Assembly: GCA_964458265.1 (NCBI GenBank)
Contig: CAYWIF010000035.1
Span: 1 to 29,457 of the forward strand
Direction: 5' to 3'
DNA length: 29,457 nucleotides
Origin: JAGVSR01 sp964458265
Lineage (GTDB): Bacteria > Pseudomonadota > Alphaproteobacteria > Rhizobiales > Hyphomicrobiaceae
This document shows, in pieces, positions 22,752 through 29,457 of this stretch (its first letter is position 1; each line of letters starts with the position of its first letter). The notes below the pieces were generated by a model, which worked only from the letters and a program-made list of their open reading frames with translations, did not search any database and had not been told where the DNA came from. The translations under genes were made by a program, and so were the position numbers.

Positions 22752-23333
22752 CGCCCGGCGATGGCCTTCAATGGCCAGGTAGAGCCATTCGATGCGATCC
22801 GCCGTAACCATCAGAACCGCAAAGTTCTTCTCTCCGTCGTCCGACTGCGCGAAGCGCATATCGACCGGCAGTTCCGGGAACGGACGGTCAATGGGTTGCC
22901 CCGGCGCCTGCGTTTGCTCGTAACACAGCCGGCTCTGGGGGCGCGACGCTGCCCACGCTTCACGCGCCACGCCGTCCCCGGCATGAACGCGCGCCTCTCC
23001 GGCCACCCTGAGCTGGAGCTTGGCCTGCGGATCGTAGAACAACAGCGAAACGCGAGGGCGCCGTGCGATATGGGCAAGCTTCTCGCCCCGCACGTCCGTA
23101 TGCAGCCGCATCGTGCGCGCCGCGCAATCCGCAGCCCGAAGCACCATGATCCGCTGCGACGGCGCGCCTGAGCCATCCACGGTTGCGATGGCCGGCGTAT
23201 GAAAGGCCGCACGCCGGTCGGCTGCGCCGCCTTCGATCATCCCCCACGCATGGGCGAGCGACGCATCCAGATCATCGTAGTAAGCCGGCAACCGCCGCTC
23301 TGCGGCATCCTTTCGCGTTTCTGGTGTCGACAT
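22752..23333 (-). CDS. Pyridoxamine 5'-phosphate oxidase-family flavoprotein (C-terminus lost in gap)
   Basis: 194 residues are visible from ATG 23333 (MSTPETRKDAAERRLPAYYD) to the gap. Features of the FMN-binding split barrel are AIATVDGSGAPSQRIMVLRA (about 52-71), MRLHTDVRGEKLAHIARRP, VSLLFYDPQAKLQLRVAGEA, and the late strand IEWLYLAIEGHRRA. The last normally precedes only a short 'W....L.P' end, so about 15-20 residues are missing. The long insert with PFPELPVDMRFAQSDDG is typical of the general PNPOx-like group, not of PdxH, so vitamin B6 oxidation should not be assumed. It binds FMN as a dimer and probably reduces or oxidises a small molecule. The exported NlpC-like gene lies 87 bases upstream on the same strand. 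Confidence 0.85.
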
Positions 23334-23420
23334 ATCGCCGGCCTGTTGTTTCTTCCTGTCCCGCGGACCGATCCGGCAACCGCACGTGCGCACTGCACCT
23401 GACGCCTCTGGGTCTCGCAT

Positions 23421-25361
23421 TTATCCGCGAGGCGGCCGCCGCCGTTCGCTGAACCACGCCCGGAAATCCGACGCCATCTTCCTGCGCTGCGCGTCAGGCG
23501 CACGGCGCTGACACGTCTTGGCCTCGTCGCTCCCCTCAGGCGCACCCCAGCGCACCTCTACGCAGTCGTTGATGTTATAGGCAAGCTCCAAGTCGCCCAC
23601 CCTTTGTACCACGTCGGACAATTTCAGCGTCCACTCCGACCCGTCACTGCGCGCGTAGGTGAATGTGCGCTTCTCGAGGTCTTCGGCAAGCTTTGCGTCG
23701 AGCCCCGTCTTCACGTCCGCCGCCGTCTTTCCCTGCGGCATGGCATATCGTTCCGGCCGCCGCGCCACGCGCTCGGGAAACCCGCGCACGACATCGATGG
23801 CAATGAGCAGCCGCAAATCACGCGACGGTGTCGCAAAGTCTTCCCACGCACCGGTTGTCTCGAAAATCGCCGGCCCATCTGGCATCGCGACTTCCCCGCC
23901 GCCCTTCATATGGTACTTGCGCCCATTCTCCACCGACGTGACGCGCGCCTTGACCTGCTCCTCCAGCGCCGTAACAGAAGAAATCATCGCCCGCTCCGGA
24001 TCGAGCGGCGACGGCGACATGACATCATCCATCTTGTCGTAGAACGCTTCGACGCTGAGTTCGGTCTGCTCCAAGGAAAAGTCCGAGTAATCGGGGTGCT
24101 TCCCGATCTCCGCGTTCGTCAGCCGCCGCAGCCCCGATTTGCCTTTCACGACCGGCCTGAACCGCTTGAAGCCCGGACTGCCCAAAGCCGCGTCTTGCGC
24201 GAACAGAAAATTCCCGCGCCAGAATCGCTTGCGCGCTACCGTCCCGTCCGGCTGCCCGTCCACCGCGAGAATGAGCCCGGCCGCATCCGCCGTCTGCGGC
24301 ACCCGCCGCACGATCACGAGAATATGGCCGTAAGGGTCGTGATAGACCGTCCCCGGCCGCAACGCCGCCTCGGTCAGCGGCACGGAATAATAGTCCGTGT
24401 TGTCGGATGTCGCCGGCGGCCGACCCGATCCCGAATGCACCGTGTTGGCCACGGTCTCCGAAATGAACTGACCGAACGAGATGACCGGACCCGGCGGCTT
24501 TGTCTTCGGCTTTGCAGCCGGCGCACCGCCACCGCCAAAGAGTGAGTCTAGAAACGTCGGGCTGCCGGTCGTGTTCTTGGCCGCCTGGTCTTCCGGCGGC
24601 GGTTCAAGGTTTTCGATGTTCCACCAGCTCACGCATGCCGGCGGCTTGCCCCTGCCGCCGCGCGTGCACTTCGAATAGCCGAACGGCAGACCCATTTTGA
24701 AAGCGAAATACGCGCGCAGAAAATAAGGAAGATCCGCGCAATCCGGCTTGATGACGAGCCCCTTCTCGTCCTCCTTCATCCCAAGGTGATTGAACAGCAG
24801 GTTGCGGGAAGGATCGCGCAGCACCTCATGCAATGCCGGCCACGACGGCTGGTCGTCCAATGGAGCGTCGAACAGCGCCTCGATCCATGCGGAGTAGAGA
24901 TTTTCCGTCTCGCGGTTCCAGGTTGCCCGGATCGGCCAAACACTCTTCGCCGATGTCCCCGGCCCGCCCGCAGATGCCTTCCGCACCGTGATCGAATGCG
25001 TCAGCGCCTTGCAGCCGCCTTGCTCCGCGGCAAAATTCAAGGACGCCTGCCACGACCCCACGGCTGGGTTCTGAACTTCGGCAAGCCAGAAATAGGGTGG
25101 GCCGCCCCTTCGCCCCGGCGCCTTTGCCGCTACGGCCCCATCGGGCCCATGGAGCACAAGCTCGCCGTCGATCGCCGTCTCCGCGACGGCCACGACGCGC
25201 AGCGGTGCGCCCTTCCACGGTGAATACGGTGTCGCCAGCACCGTCAATCCCGGCAGCGAGGCGCAGTCCGTCTCGCTCGCAGGCTTTGCCGCATGGACAG
25301 GTCCGGCGTGCACAAGCACGGCCGTCCAGAACGCATATCCGGCTTTGCGCCAGCGTGTCAT
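23421..25361 (-). CDS. Large exported protein, possible NlpC/P60-like cysteine hydrolase
   Basis: A 646-residue protein from ATG 25361, which has an AGGAG site about 8 bases upstream and starts a signal peptide (MTRWRKAGYAFWTAVLVHAG, cleavage near VHAA, residue 25). Residues 30-130 look like an Ig-type beta domain. The middle has CADLPYFLRAYFAFKMGLPF with Cys208 at the start of a helix, then YHDPYGHILVIVRRV with His346, then LILAVDGQPDG with Asp368. This order and context (Cys on a helix, 'GH' plus beta-strand, acidic residue on the next strand) resemble the papain-like NlpC/P60 fold, but a 130-residue insert separates Cys and His. The C-terminal 250 residues are unrecognised. Peptidoglycan hydrolysis is a hypothesis. 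It lies upstream of the PNPOx-like gene on the same strand. Confidence 0.7.
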   Translation of the reverse strand: MTRWRKAGYAFWTAVLVHAGPVHAAKPASETDCASLPGLTVLATPYSPWKGAPLRVVAVAETAIDGELVLHGPDGAVAAKAPGRRGGPPYFWLAEVQNPAVGSWQASLNFAAEQGGCKALTHSITVRKASAGGPGTSAKSVWPIRATWNRETENLYSAWIEALFDAPLDDQPSWPALHEVLRDPSRNLLFNHLGMKEDEKGLVIKPDCADLPYFLRAYFAFKMGLPFGYSKCTRGGRGKPPACVSWWNIENLEPPPEDQAAKNTTGSPTFLDSLFGGGGAPAAKPKTKPPGPVISFGQFISETVANTVHSGSGRPPATSDNTDYYSVPLTEAALRPGTVYHDPYGHILVIVRRVPQTADAAGLILAVDGQPDGTVARKRFWRGNFLFAQDAALGSPGFKRFRPVVKGKSGLRRLTNAEIGKHPDYSDFSLEQTELSVEAFYDKMDDVMSPSPLDPERAMISSVTALEEQVKARVTSVENGRKYHMKGGGEVAMPDGPAIFETTGAWEDFATPSRDLRLLIAIDVVRGFPERVARRPERYAMPQGKTAADVKTGLDAKLAEDLEKRTFTYARSDGSEWTLKLSDVVQRVGDLELAYNINDCVEVRWGAPEGSDEAKTCQRRAPDAQRRKMASDFRAWFSERRRPPRG

Positions 25362-25455
25362 GACGGAGCTCCTCTCCGGTGCCCCGTCAATCAAGCGCAA
25401 TTACCGCCGCAACGCCAGACCCGGCACCCGAAGCCGTGACACCCGATACGCACGT

Positions 25456-25881
25456 TTACGGAGTAGGCGCCGGTGCCACCGGAGCCGGCACCGTCGTCGT
25501 GACCGCCGGCAGGCCACCCGTTGCGTAAATCGCCAGCCCGAACAGGATCGCGAACAACGCCGCCGTCACCAGCGCGGAAACGAACCTGTTTCCGAACGAC
25601 AGGAAGTTCGCCACGAGATCGAGCACGAACACCAACGCCGCCGCCATCACGATCATCTGCAGCCACGTCTCCTGCGTGGCATCGCGCAATTCCGGCGGCA
25701 GCATGCTGGAATCGACCGTGTACGCCAGCCCGCCGTAGAACGCGGCAAAGATGAGCGCCGTCACGAGCGCGTTGACGAACCGGTTGGAGAACGACAGCAC
25801 GTTACCCAATAGCGCGATGATGAAGACGATGCCCGCGCCGACCAGAATATTGATGAGCATGGATGTTTCTGCTGGTGACAT
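25456..25881 (-). CDS. Four-helix membrane protein made of two tandem repeats
   Basis: A 141-residue protein from ATG 25881, which has the strong ribosome-binding site GGGAGGAAATT immediately upstream. Four membrane helices fall in two pairs. Each pair contains the motif N-x-LSF-x-NRFV-x-ALVTA, at residues 27-42 and 92-107, an offset of exactly 65 residues. A hydrophilic loop (SMLPPELRDATQETW) joins the halves, and the tail is Pro/Ala-rich (TTVPAPVAPAPTP). The DNA copies have diverged, so this is an old internal duplication, not a recent one. The family is unknown to me; dual-repeat membrane proteins are often small transporters or scaffolds, but no function can be read. The short intergenic region downstream (94 bases) shows nothing notable. 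Confidence 0.75.
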   Translation of the reverse strand: MSPAETSMLINILVGAGIVFIIALLGNVLSFSNRFVNALVTALIFAAFYGGLAYTVDSSMLPPELRDATQETWLQMIVMAAALVFVLDLVANFLSFGNRFVSALVTAALFAILFGLAIYATGGLPAVTTTVPAPVAPAPTP

Positions 25882-26290
25882 AATTTCCTCCCGTTCCTCT
25901 CCTGCTGCAATGTGGAACACGCACCTCTGCTGGTGGTTTCCGGCAGCCGCCTTTATTCCCCTGTTCCCCAGGCACAAGGGCCGCCGGCGCGGAAGATAGT
26001 CGATTACGACCATAAGAAAATGGCAGTGCGGCCGCCCATGCCCAGCCAAACGAATAGATAGCGTTGCCGCTGGACCTTTCTCCCGCTCGGCCCATGCACC
26101 CGCGCCACCTCTTGATTGGCTGAAACATCAATAGCTTACCTTGGCCTTCAGGACGCAGCGAGGCGGCGCCCCGGCGAACCGGCCACGTCGCTAGAAGCCA
26201 AAAAAGTGAATTTGAAAGCAAGGATCGGCGTGCCGGTGTGGCCATCGCGTCCTAGTCTGCAACCCGTCACGCTCAACATAAGACCGCACC
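25882..26290. other. Intergenic region between membrane protein and ada genes
   Basis: 409 bases between two divergent genes. Frames here are only extensions of the neighbouring ORFs and look non-coding. The part nearest ada (about 26030-26230) is more A/T-rich than the surroundings and includes the Ada-box-like site at 26209. I see no RNA gene or mobile element. Confidence 0.6.
26209..26221 (+). promoter_or_regulatory. Ada-box-like sequence upstream of ada
   Basis: AATTTGAAAGCAA, 69 bases before the ada ATG, resembles the E. coli Ada-binding element (AAT...GCAA, as in AATTAAAGCGCAA). It lies at a fitting distance for an activator site upstream of a promoter. Short A-rich matches arise by chance, and alphaproteobacterial Ada boxes are not well defined. 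Confidence 0.3.
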
Positions 26291-27391
26291 ATGCCCAGAG
26301 CGCCGTCATCCCGGCAATTGATCGAGCCGCGACCGAACCGGTCCGGCCCGGCCTTGCACACGGACTACTGGACCGCCGTGCGCACGCGCGATGCGTCGTT
26401 CGACGGCACCTTCTATTACGGCGTCATCACGACCGGCATCTACTGCCGCCCCTCGTGCCATGCGCGCCTGCCCAAGCGGGAAAACGTGGAATTTCATGAC
26501 TCCACTAAGTCCGCCGAACGCGCCGGCTTCCGTCCGTGCAAACGCTGCAAGCCCGATGCCCCGCCCCTCAGCCGCCAACATGCTGAAACCATCGCGCACG
26601 CCTGCCGCCTCATCGAGCAATCCGAAGACCCGCCGTCTCTGGCCGCACTGGCGCACGTGGCAAACCTCTCTGCGTCCCACTTTCATCGCGTCTTCAAATC
26701 GGTCACCGGCCTCACCCCGAAAGACTACGCAGCCGCTCACCGCCACCAACAGGTGCGCGCACTGCTACCCGCCAGACAATCGATCACAGCAACCATCCAC
26801 GAGGCCGGCTTCAATGCGAGCAGCCGCTTCTATGCCGACGCAACCGACTTCCTCGGCATGACGCCCACGGCATACCGCGCCGGCGGCAAGGACATCGCAT
26901 TGCGCTTCGCCCTCGGCCAATGCTCGCTCGGCGCGATCCTCGTTGCAGCCAGCGACAAAGGTATCGCCGCCATCCTCCTCGGCGACGATCCGGCCGTCCT
27001 CCTCCGCGATCTCGAAGACCGCTTTGCGAACGCAAACCTGATCGGCGGCGACGCCACCTTCGAGGACGTGGTCGCCAAGGTCGTGGGCCTCGTCGAACGC
27101 CCTGAAACACAATTCGACCTGCCGCTCGATGTGCGCGGCACGGCCTTCCAGCACCGCGTCTGGCAAGCGCTCCGCCAGATCCCCGCCGGCTCAACCGCGA
27201 GCTACAGCGACATCGCCAACCGGATCGGAATGCCGAAAGCCGTCCGCGCGGTGGCAGCCGCCTGCGCGGCCAACAATATTGCCGTCGCCATCCCCTGCCA
27301 CCGCGTCGTGCGCAGCGACGGCGCCCTCTCCGGCTACCGCTGGGGCATCGACCGCAAACGCGAACTACTCAAGCGCGAGTCGAGCGGCTAA
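26291..27391 (+). CDS. ada: Bifunctional Ada: methylphosphotriester sensor, AraC-type regulator and O6-methylguanine-DNA methyltransferase
   Basis: A 366-residue full-length Ada. The N-terminal Ada zinc domain (about 22-95) has the four cysteines Cys52 (GIYCRPSC, the methyl-acceptor for phosphotriesters), Cys56, Cys83 and Cys86 (RPCKRCKP). The AraC-type HTH follows (about 98-190: LAALAHVANLSASHFHRVFK, GLTPKDYA). The C-terminal methyltransferase (about 205-366) has GTAFQHRVWQALRQIPAGST, the NRIGMPKAVRAVA helix and the acceptor Cys336 in AIPCHRVVRSDG, ending SGYRWGIDRKRELL. It repairs alkylated DNA and, when methylated at Cys52, activates the adaptive response. No alkB or alkA accompanies it. 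The start at ATG 26291 lacks a strong ribosome-binding site. Confidence 0.95.
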   Translation: MPRAPSSRQLIEPRPNRSGPALHTDYWTAVRTRDASFDGTFYYGVITTGIYCRPSCHARLPKRENVEFHDSTKSAERAGFRPCKRCKPDAPPLSRQHAETIAHACRLIEQSEDPPSLAALAHVANLSASHFHRVFKSVTGLTPKDYAAAHRHQQVRALLPARQSITATIHEAGFNASSRFYADATDFLGMTPTAYRAGGKDIALRFALGQCSLGAILVAASDKGIAAILLGDDPAVLLRDLEDRFANANLIGGDATFEDVVAKVVGLVERPETQFDLPLDVRGTAFQHRVWQALRQIPAGSTASYSDIANRIGMPKAVRAVAAACAANNIAVAIPCHRVVRSDGALSGYRWGIDRKRELLKRESSG

Positions 27392-27444
27392 TCAGAGAAT
27401 TCCCGAAATCCTCAAAAGCGCGGTCCACGGCGTGTCCGGCCCGC

Positions 27445-29232
27445 TCACCGCCCGGCCGCCTCGTCCTCAAGCCGCACGCGCGCCCACTCATAACCGGCCT
27501 CCAGCATATCGGCGTGCCGGTGCCAGTCGAGAAAACCAACGCCGGCGGGAATCGGTGGCACGAGCAGCAGGTCGTCCGTTTTCAGATGCTTGTGGAATGC
27601 ATGGCGATTGGCCATCAGGCTGCGCATCAGCACGCTAGCCAAGCCCGGCGCATCGGGCAGCGCCTTCCGCGACCAGGGCGTCATGGCGAGCCGCACGAGT
27701 TCGGCCCGCGACGGCAGGTCATCGTAGGCGACGTCGAAACGCTGGAGCTGGCCGCCATCGAACGCGACCACAACATTGGGGCCCGACTTCAACTGATGCA
27801 TCGCCGCGACCGGCACGTTGTCCACCAGGCTGCCATCGACGAGCATCTCGCCATCCTCGGTGTAAACGGGCGGCAGCATCACCGGAATCGATGCGGACGC
27901 GCGCACCGCTCTCCACAGCGCTCCGCGCCGATGAACGTGGGGGGCGTAGCGTGACAGATTGGTGGAAACCGCAAAGAACGGCAGCCAAAGATCCTCTATC
28001 GCCGTATCGCCATAGAGCGTGCGCAATTCCCGGTCGAAGTGCGTGTGATCGAGCAGTGAATAGCGCGGCAGGGTGTAGCGGTGCATGGCGCGCCGCGCCA
28101 CGAACATCTCATGCACGCCGCGCACGACGTCGTCCGGAGGCGAGCGAAGCGCGAAGGCCGCCGCCATCGCGCTCCCACCCGACGTACCGCCCATGATGTC
28201 GAAACTGTAGCCCGCCTCGAGCAGCGCCTTGTAGGCGCCAACGTGCGTCACGCACAGGGCGCCGCCGCCGGCAAGGACCAGCCCGCGCGCCGTGCCGTCG
28301 ATGAACCTGACGATGCGGGCGAAATCCTCAGCGTCATCTAGCGCCGCGTGGTGATGCATCACGACCTCGCGCGGCGCCAGCCAGCGCTCCGTTCCGCTCA
28401 CGACCGTTCGCGTGTCGTGAACCAATACGAGCCGCCGCGCGGAGGCAGGCAGGAACCGCGCCGCCAATTCCTCCGTCGCATTGGGCGCCGGATCGGAATC
28501 GAAGCTCCCGGCCGCGAGCATCAGGTCCGCGTGGTGAATGATCTTCCGGTTCCAGGCCGTCAGCGTCGGGTCCGCGATCATCAGCACGTACGTGTGACCG
28601 GCTTCGAGCGCGTTGAACCACTCGGTCATCGCCGCATCGTCGAGAGTGCAGTCGCCGCGCCCGGAGGCATCGTGCCGCGTGCTGTCGATCACCAGGGTCG
28701 GCGCCCGCGCGGCAAAGGCCGCAGTAACGAGCTGCATGATCCCGCTGTCGAGTGCCGCGCCGCCGGCTGCCGTGATGAGGATAGTGCGCGGCGCGGAATG
28801 GCGAGGCTGCGGCGGCGCGAGCGTCGTGGCCGCGAGCCGGGTCGCCAGATAGGTGCTGATCGCGCGCCAGATGCTGGGATCGCGGTCGGCCAGCGCTTCC
28901 AGATGCAGGCGGTCGAGTTTGAGAACGATGCTGTCGCGCAAGGCAACAACGGTCGCGATGCGTGGGGAGCCCGTCAGAAATCCGATCTCGCCGATCGGCT
29001 GTCCGGCGCCGATCTCGCTGATCGGATGCCCGCGGTCGCGGCGCGTGACGGCGAACCGCCCCGACAGCACGACGTACATGGCTTCCGAAGGCTCCCCCTC
29101 CTCGACGAGCGCCCAGCCGCGTTCGATGTTCAGCCTTTCGAACCGCGCTGCGACCTCCGCCTTTCCCGCATCGTCTAAATGCTGGAACAGGCTCAGCTCA
29201 CTGACAGTCGATTGGTTGGCGGCGTGGCTCAT
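27445..29232 (-). CDS. Cyclic-nucleotide-binding, patatin-like phospholipase (NTE type)
   Basis: A 595-residue protein from ATG 29232 (MSHAANQSTVSELSLFQHLD); frames upstream are open but less protein-like. Residues 10-125 form a cyclic-nucleotide-binding (Crp-type) domain: RGWALVEEGEPSEAMYVVLS, then GQPIGEIGFLTGSPRIATV. A Rossmann-like middle (about 150-300) follows. The patatin domain (about 315-560) has the oxyanion loop LVLAGGGALCVTHVGAYKAL, nucleophile Ser351 in GGTSGGS, and catalytic Asp466 in DGSLVDNVP, so the Ser-Asp dyad is intact. The layout is that of neuropathy-target-esterase-like lysophospholipases, with activity perhaps tuned by a nucleotide or by the regulatory domain. No membrane helix is seen. 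It converges on ada; the 225 bases upstream to the window end hold no gene I can support. Confidence 0.92.
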   Translation of the reverse strand: MSHAANQSTVSELSLFQHLDDAGKAEVAARFERLNIERGWALVEEGEPSEAMYVVLSGRFAVTRRDRGHPISEIGAGQPIGEIGFLTGSPRIATVVALRDSIVLKLDRLHLEALADRDPSIWRAISTYLATRLAATTLAPPQPRHSAPRTILITAAGGAALDSGIMQLVTAAFAARAPTLVIDSTRHDASGRGDCTLDDAAMTEWFNALEAGHTYVLMIADPTLTAWNRKIIHHADLMLAAGSFDSDPAPNATEELAARFLPASARRLVLVHDTRTVVSGTERWLAPREVVMHHHAALDDAEDFARIVRFIDGTARGLVLAGGGALCVTHVGAYKALLEAGYSFDIMGGTSGGSAMAAAFALRSPPDDVVRGVHEMFVARRAMHRYTLPRYSLLDHTHFDRELRTLYGDTAIEDLWLPFFAVSTNLSRYAPHVHRRGALWRAVRASASIPVMLPPVYTEDGEMLVDGSLVDNVPVAAMHQLKSGPNVVVAFDGGQLQRFDVAYDDLPSRAELVRLAMTPWSRKALPDAPGLASVLMRSLMANRHAFHKHLKTDDLLLVPPIPAGVGFLDWHRHADMLEAGYEWARVRLEDEAAGR

Positions 29233-29457
29233 TTTGAGGTCCGGCCCCACTCTTCGCTCGGCTATCGACCGCCCGCTCCCAAACCATCGTGCTGCCAGCA
29301 GCTCGGCTGACCAATTGTCCGCTTCGATCTGCCCAGCGTCAGGAACCAAGCGGCCCGGTTCCAATTCGAAGCGCGGTGACGCGGCAAGGGACGCGCCAAT
29401 GTCACACTATAGCAGCTCACGCACATCCCGCAGTAAGTGGTGACGCCCCTAAACCGT

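Noticed and set aside
22224..23420. 398-codon minus-strand frame running through the 22652 gap
   Set aside because: It is a chimera of the PNPOx-like gene and an out-of-frame antisense part of the pentapeptide gene, joined only by the N run.
28348..29443. Plus-strand frames at the right end (28348-29178 and 28853-29443)
   Set aside because: They are antisense to the patatin/cyclic-nucleotide-binding gene, whose motifs are complete; no independent coding evidence.

Overview
The window is a GC-rich (strong G/C at third codon positions) stretch of a draft alphaproteobacterial chromosome, most likely order Hyphomicrobiales. The evidence is a TIGR03808-type Tat-exported beta-helix protein, a PetP/PetR-like MarR plus OmpR pair next to ilvE, a Cys/Trp/Arg-rich small exported protein of a type common in that order, and ArfB. 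Three runs of exactly 100 N (6801-6900, 20313-20412, 22652-22751) are scaffold gaps. They break an M23 peptidase, an OmpR response regulator, and the facing ends of a pentapeptide-repeat gene and a PNPOx-like gene. I see no tRNA, rRNA, insertion sequence, prophage or CRISPR.

Left part (1-13.8 kb), dominated by envelope and exported proteins: the 3' end of a basic-tailed protein, a small cationic cysteine-rich exported protein, a TIGR03808-like beta-helix protein, and an unknown exported protein. A co-directional trio follows: an AsmA-like protein, an M23 endopeptidase with a long Pro/Glu-rich region and a tryptophan-rich tail, and a 1370-residue protein that joins a subtilisin (S8) unit to a thermolysin (M4) unit. 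Converging on it are a Tat-exported lysozyme-like protein and an O-antigen polymerase-like membrane protein.

Middle part (13.8-22 kb), housekeeping and regulatory: arfB-hyi; a tightly overlapping redox operon (COG1233 FAD oxidoreductase, glyoxalase-fold protein, flavin reductase-like protein); a small two-helix membrane protein; ilvE divergent from a MarR regulator (PetP-like); then the PetR-like response regulator and a membrane histidine kinase. A perfect TATGTCA-N7-TGACATA inverted repeat covers the marR start codon and a TTGACA element pointing towards ilvE. It is a good candidate for a shared operator.

Right part (22-29.4 kb): a pentapeptide-repeat protein, a PNPOx-family flavoprotein, a large exported protein with a possible NlpC/P60-like Cys-His-Asp arrangement, a four-helix membrane protein made of two tandem repeats, a complete Ada protein, and a cyclic-nucleotide-binding patatin phospholipase.

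The most unusual content is the M23 plus S8-M4 gene pair. Together with the lysozyme-like and NlpC-like proteins it suggests an investment in exported cell-wall and protein hydrolases. Whether these act together is inference.
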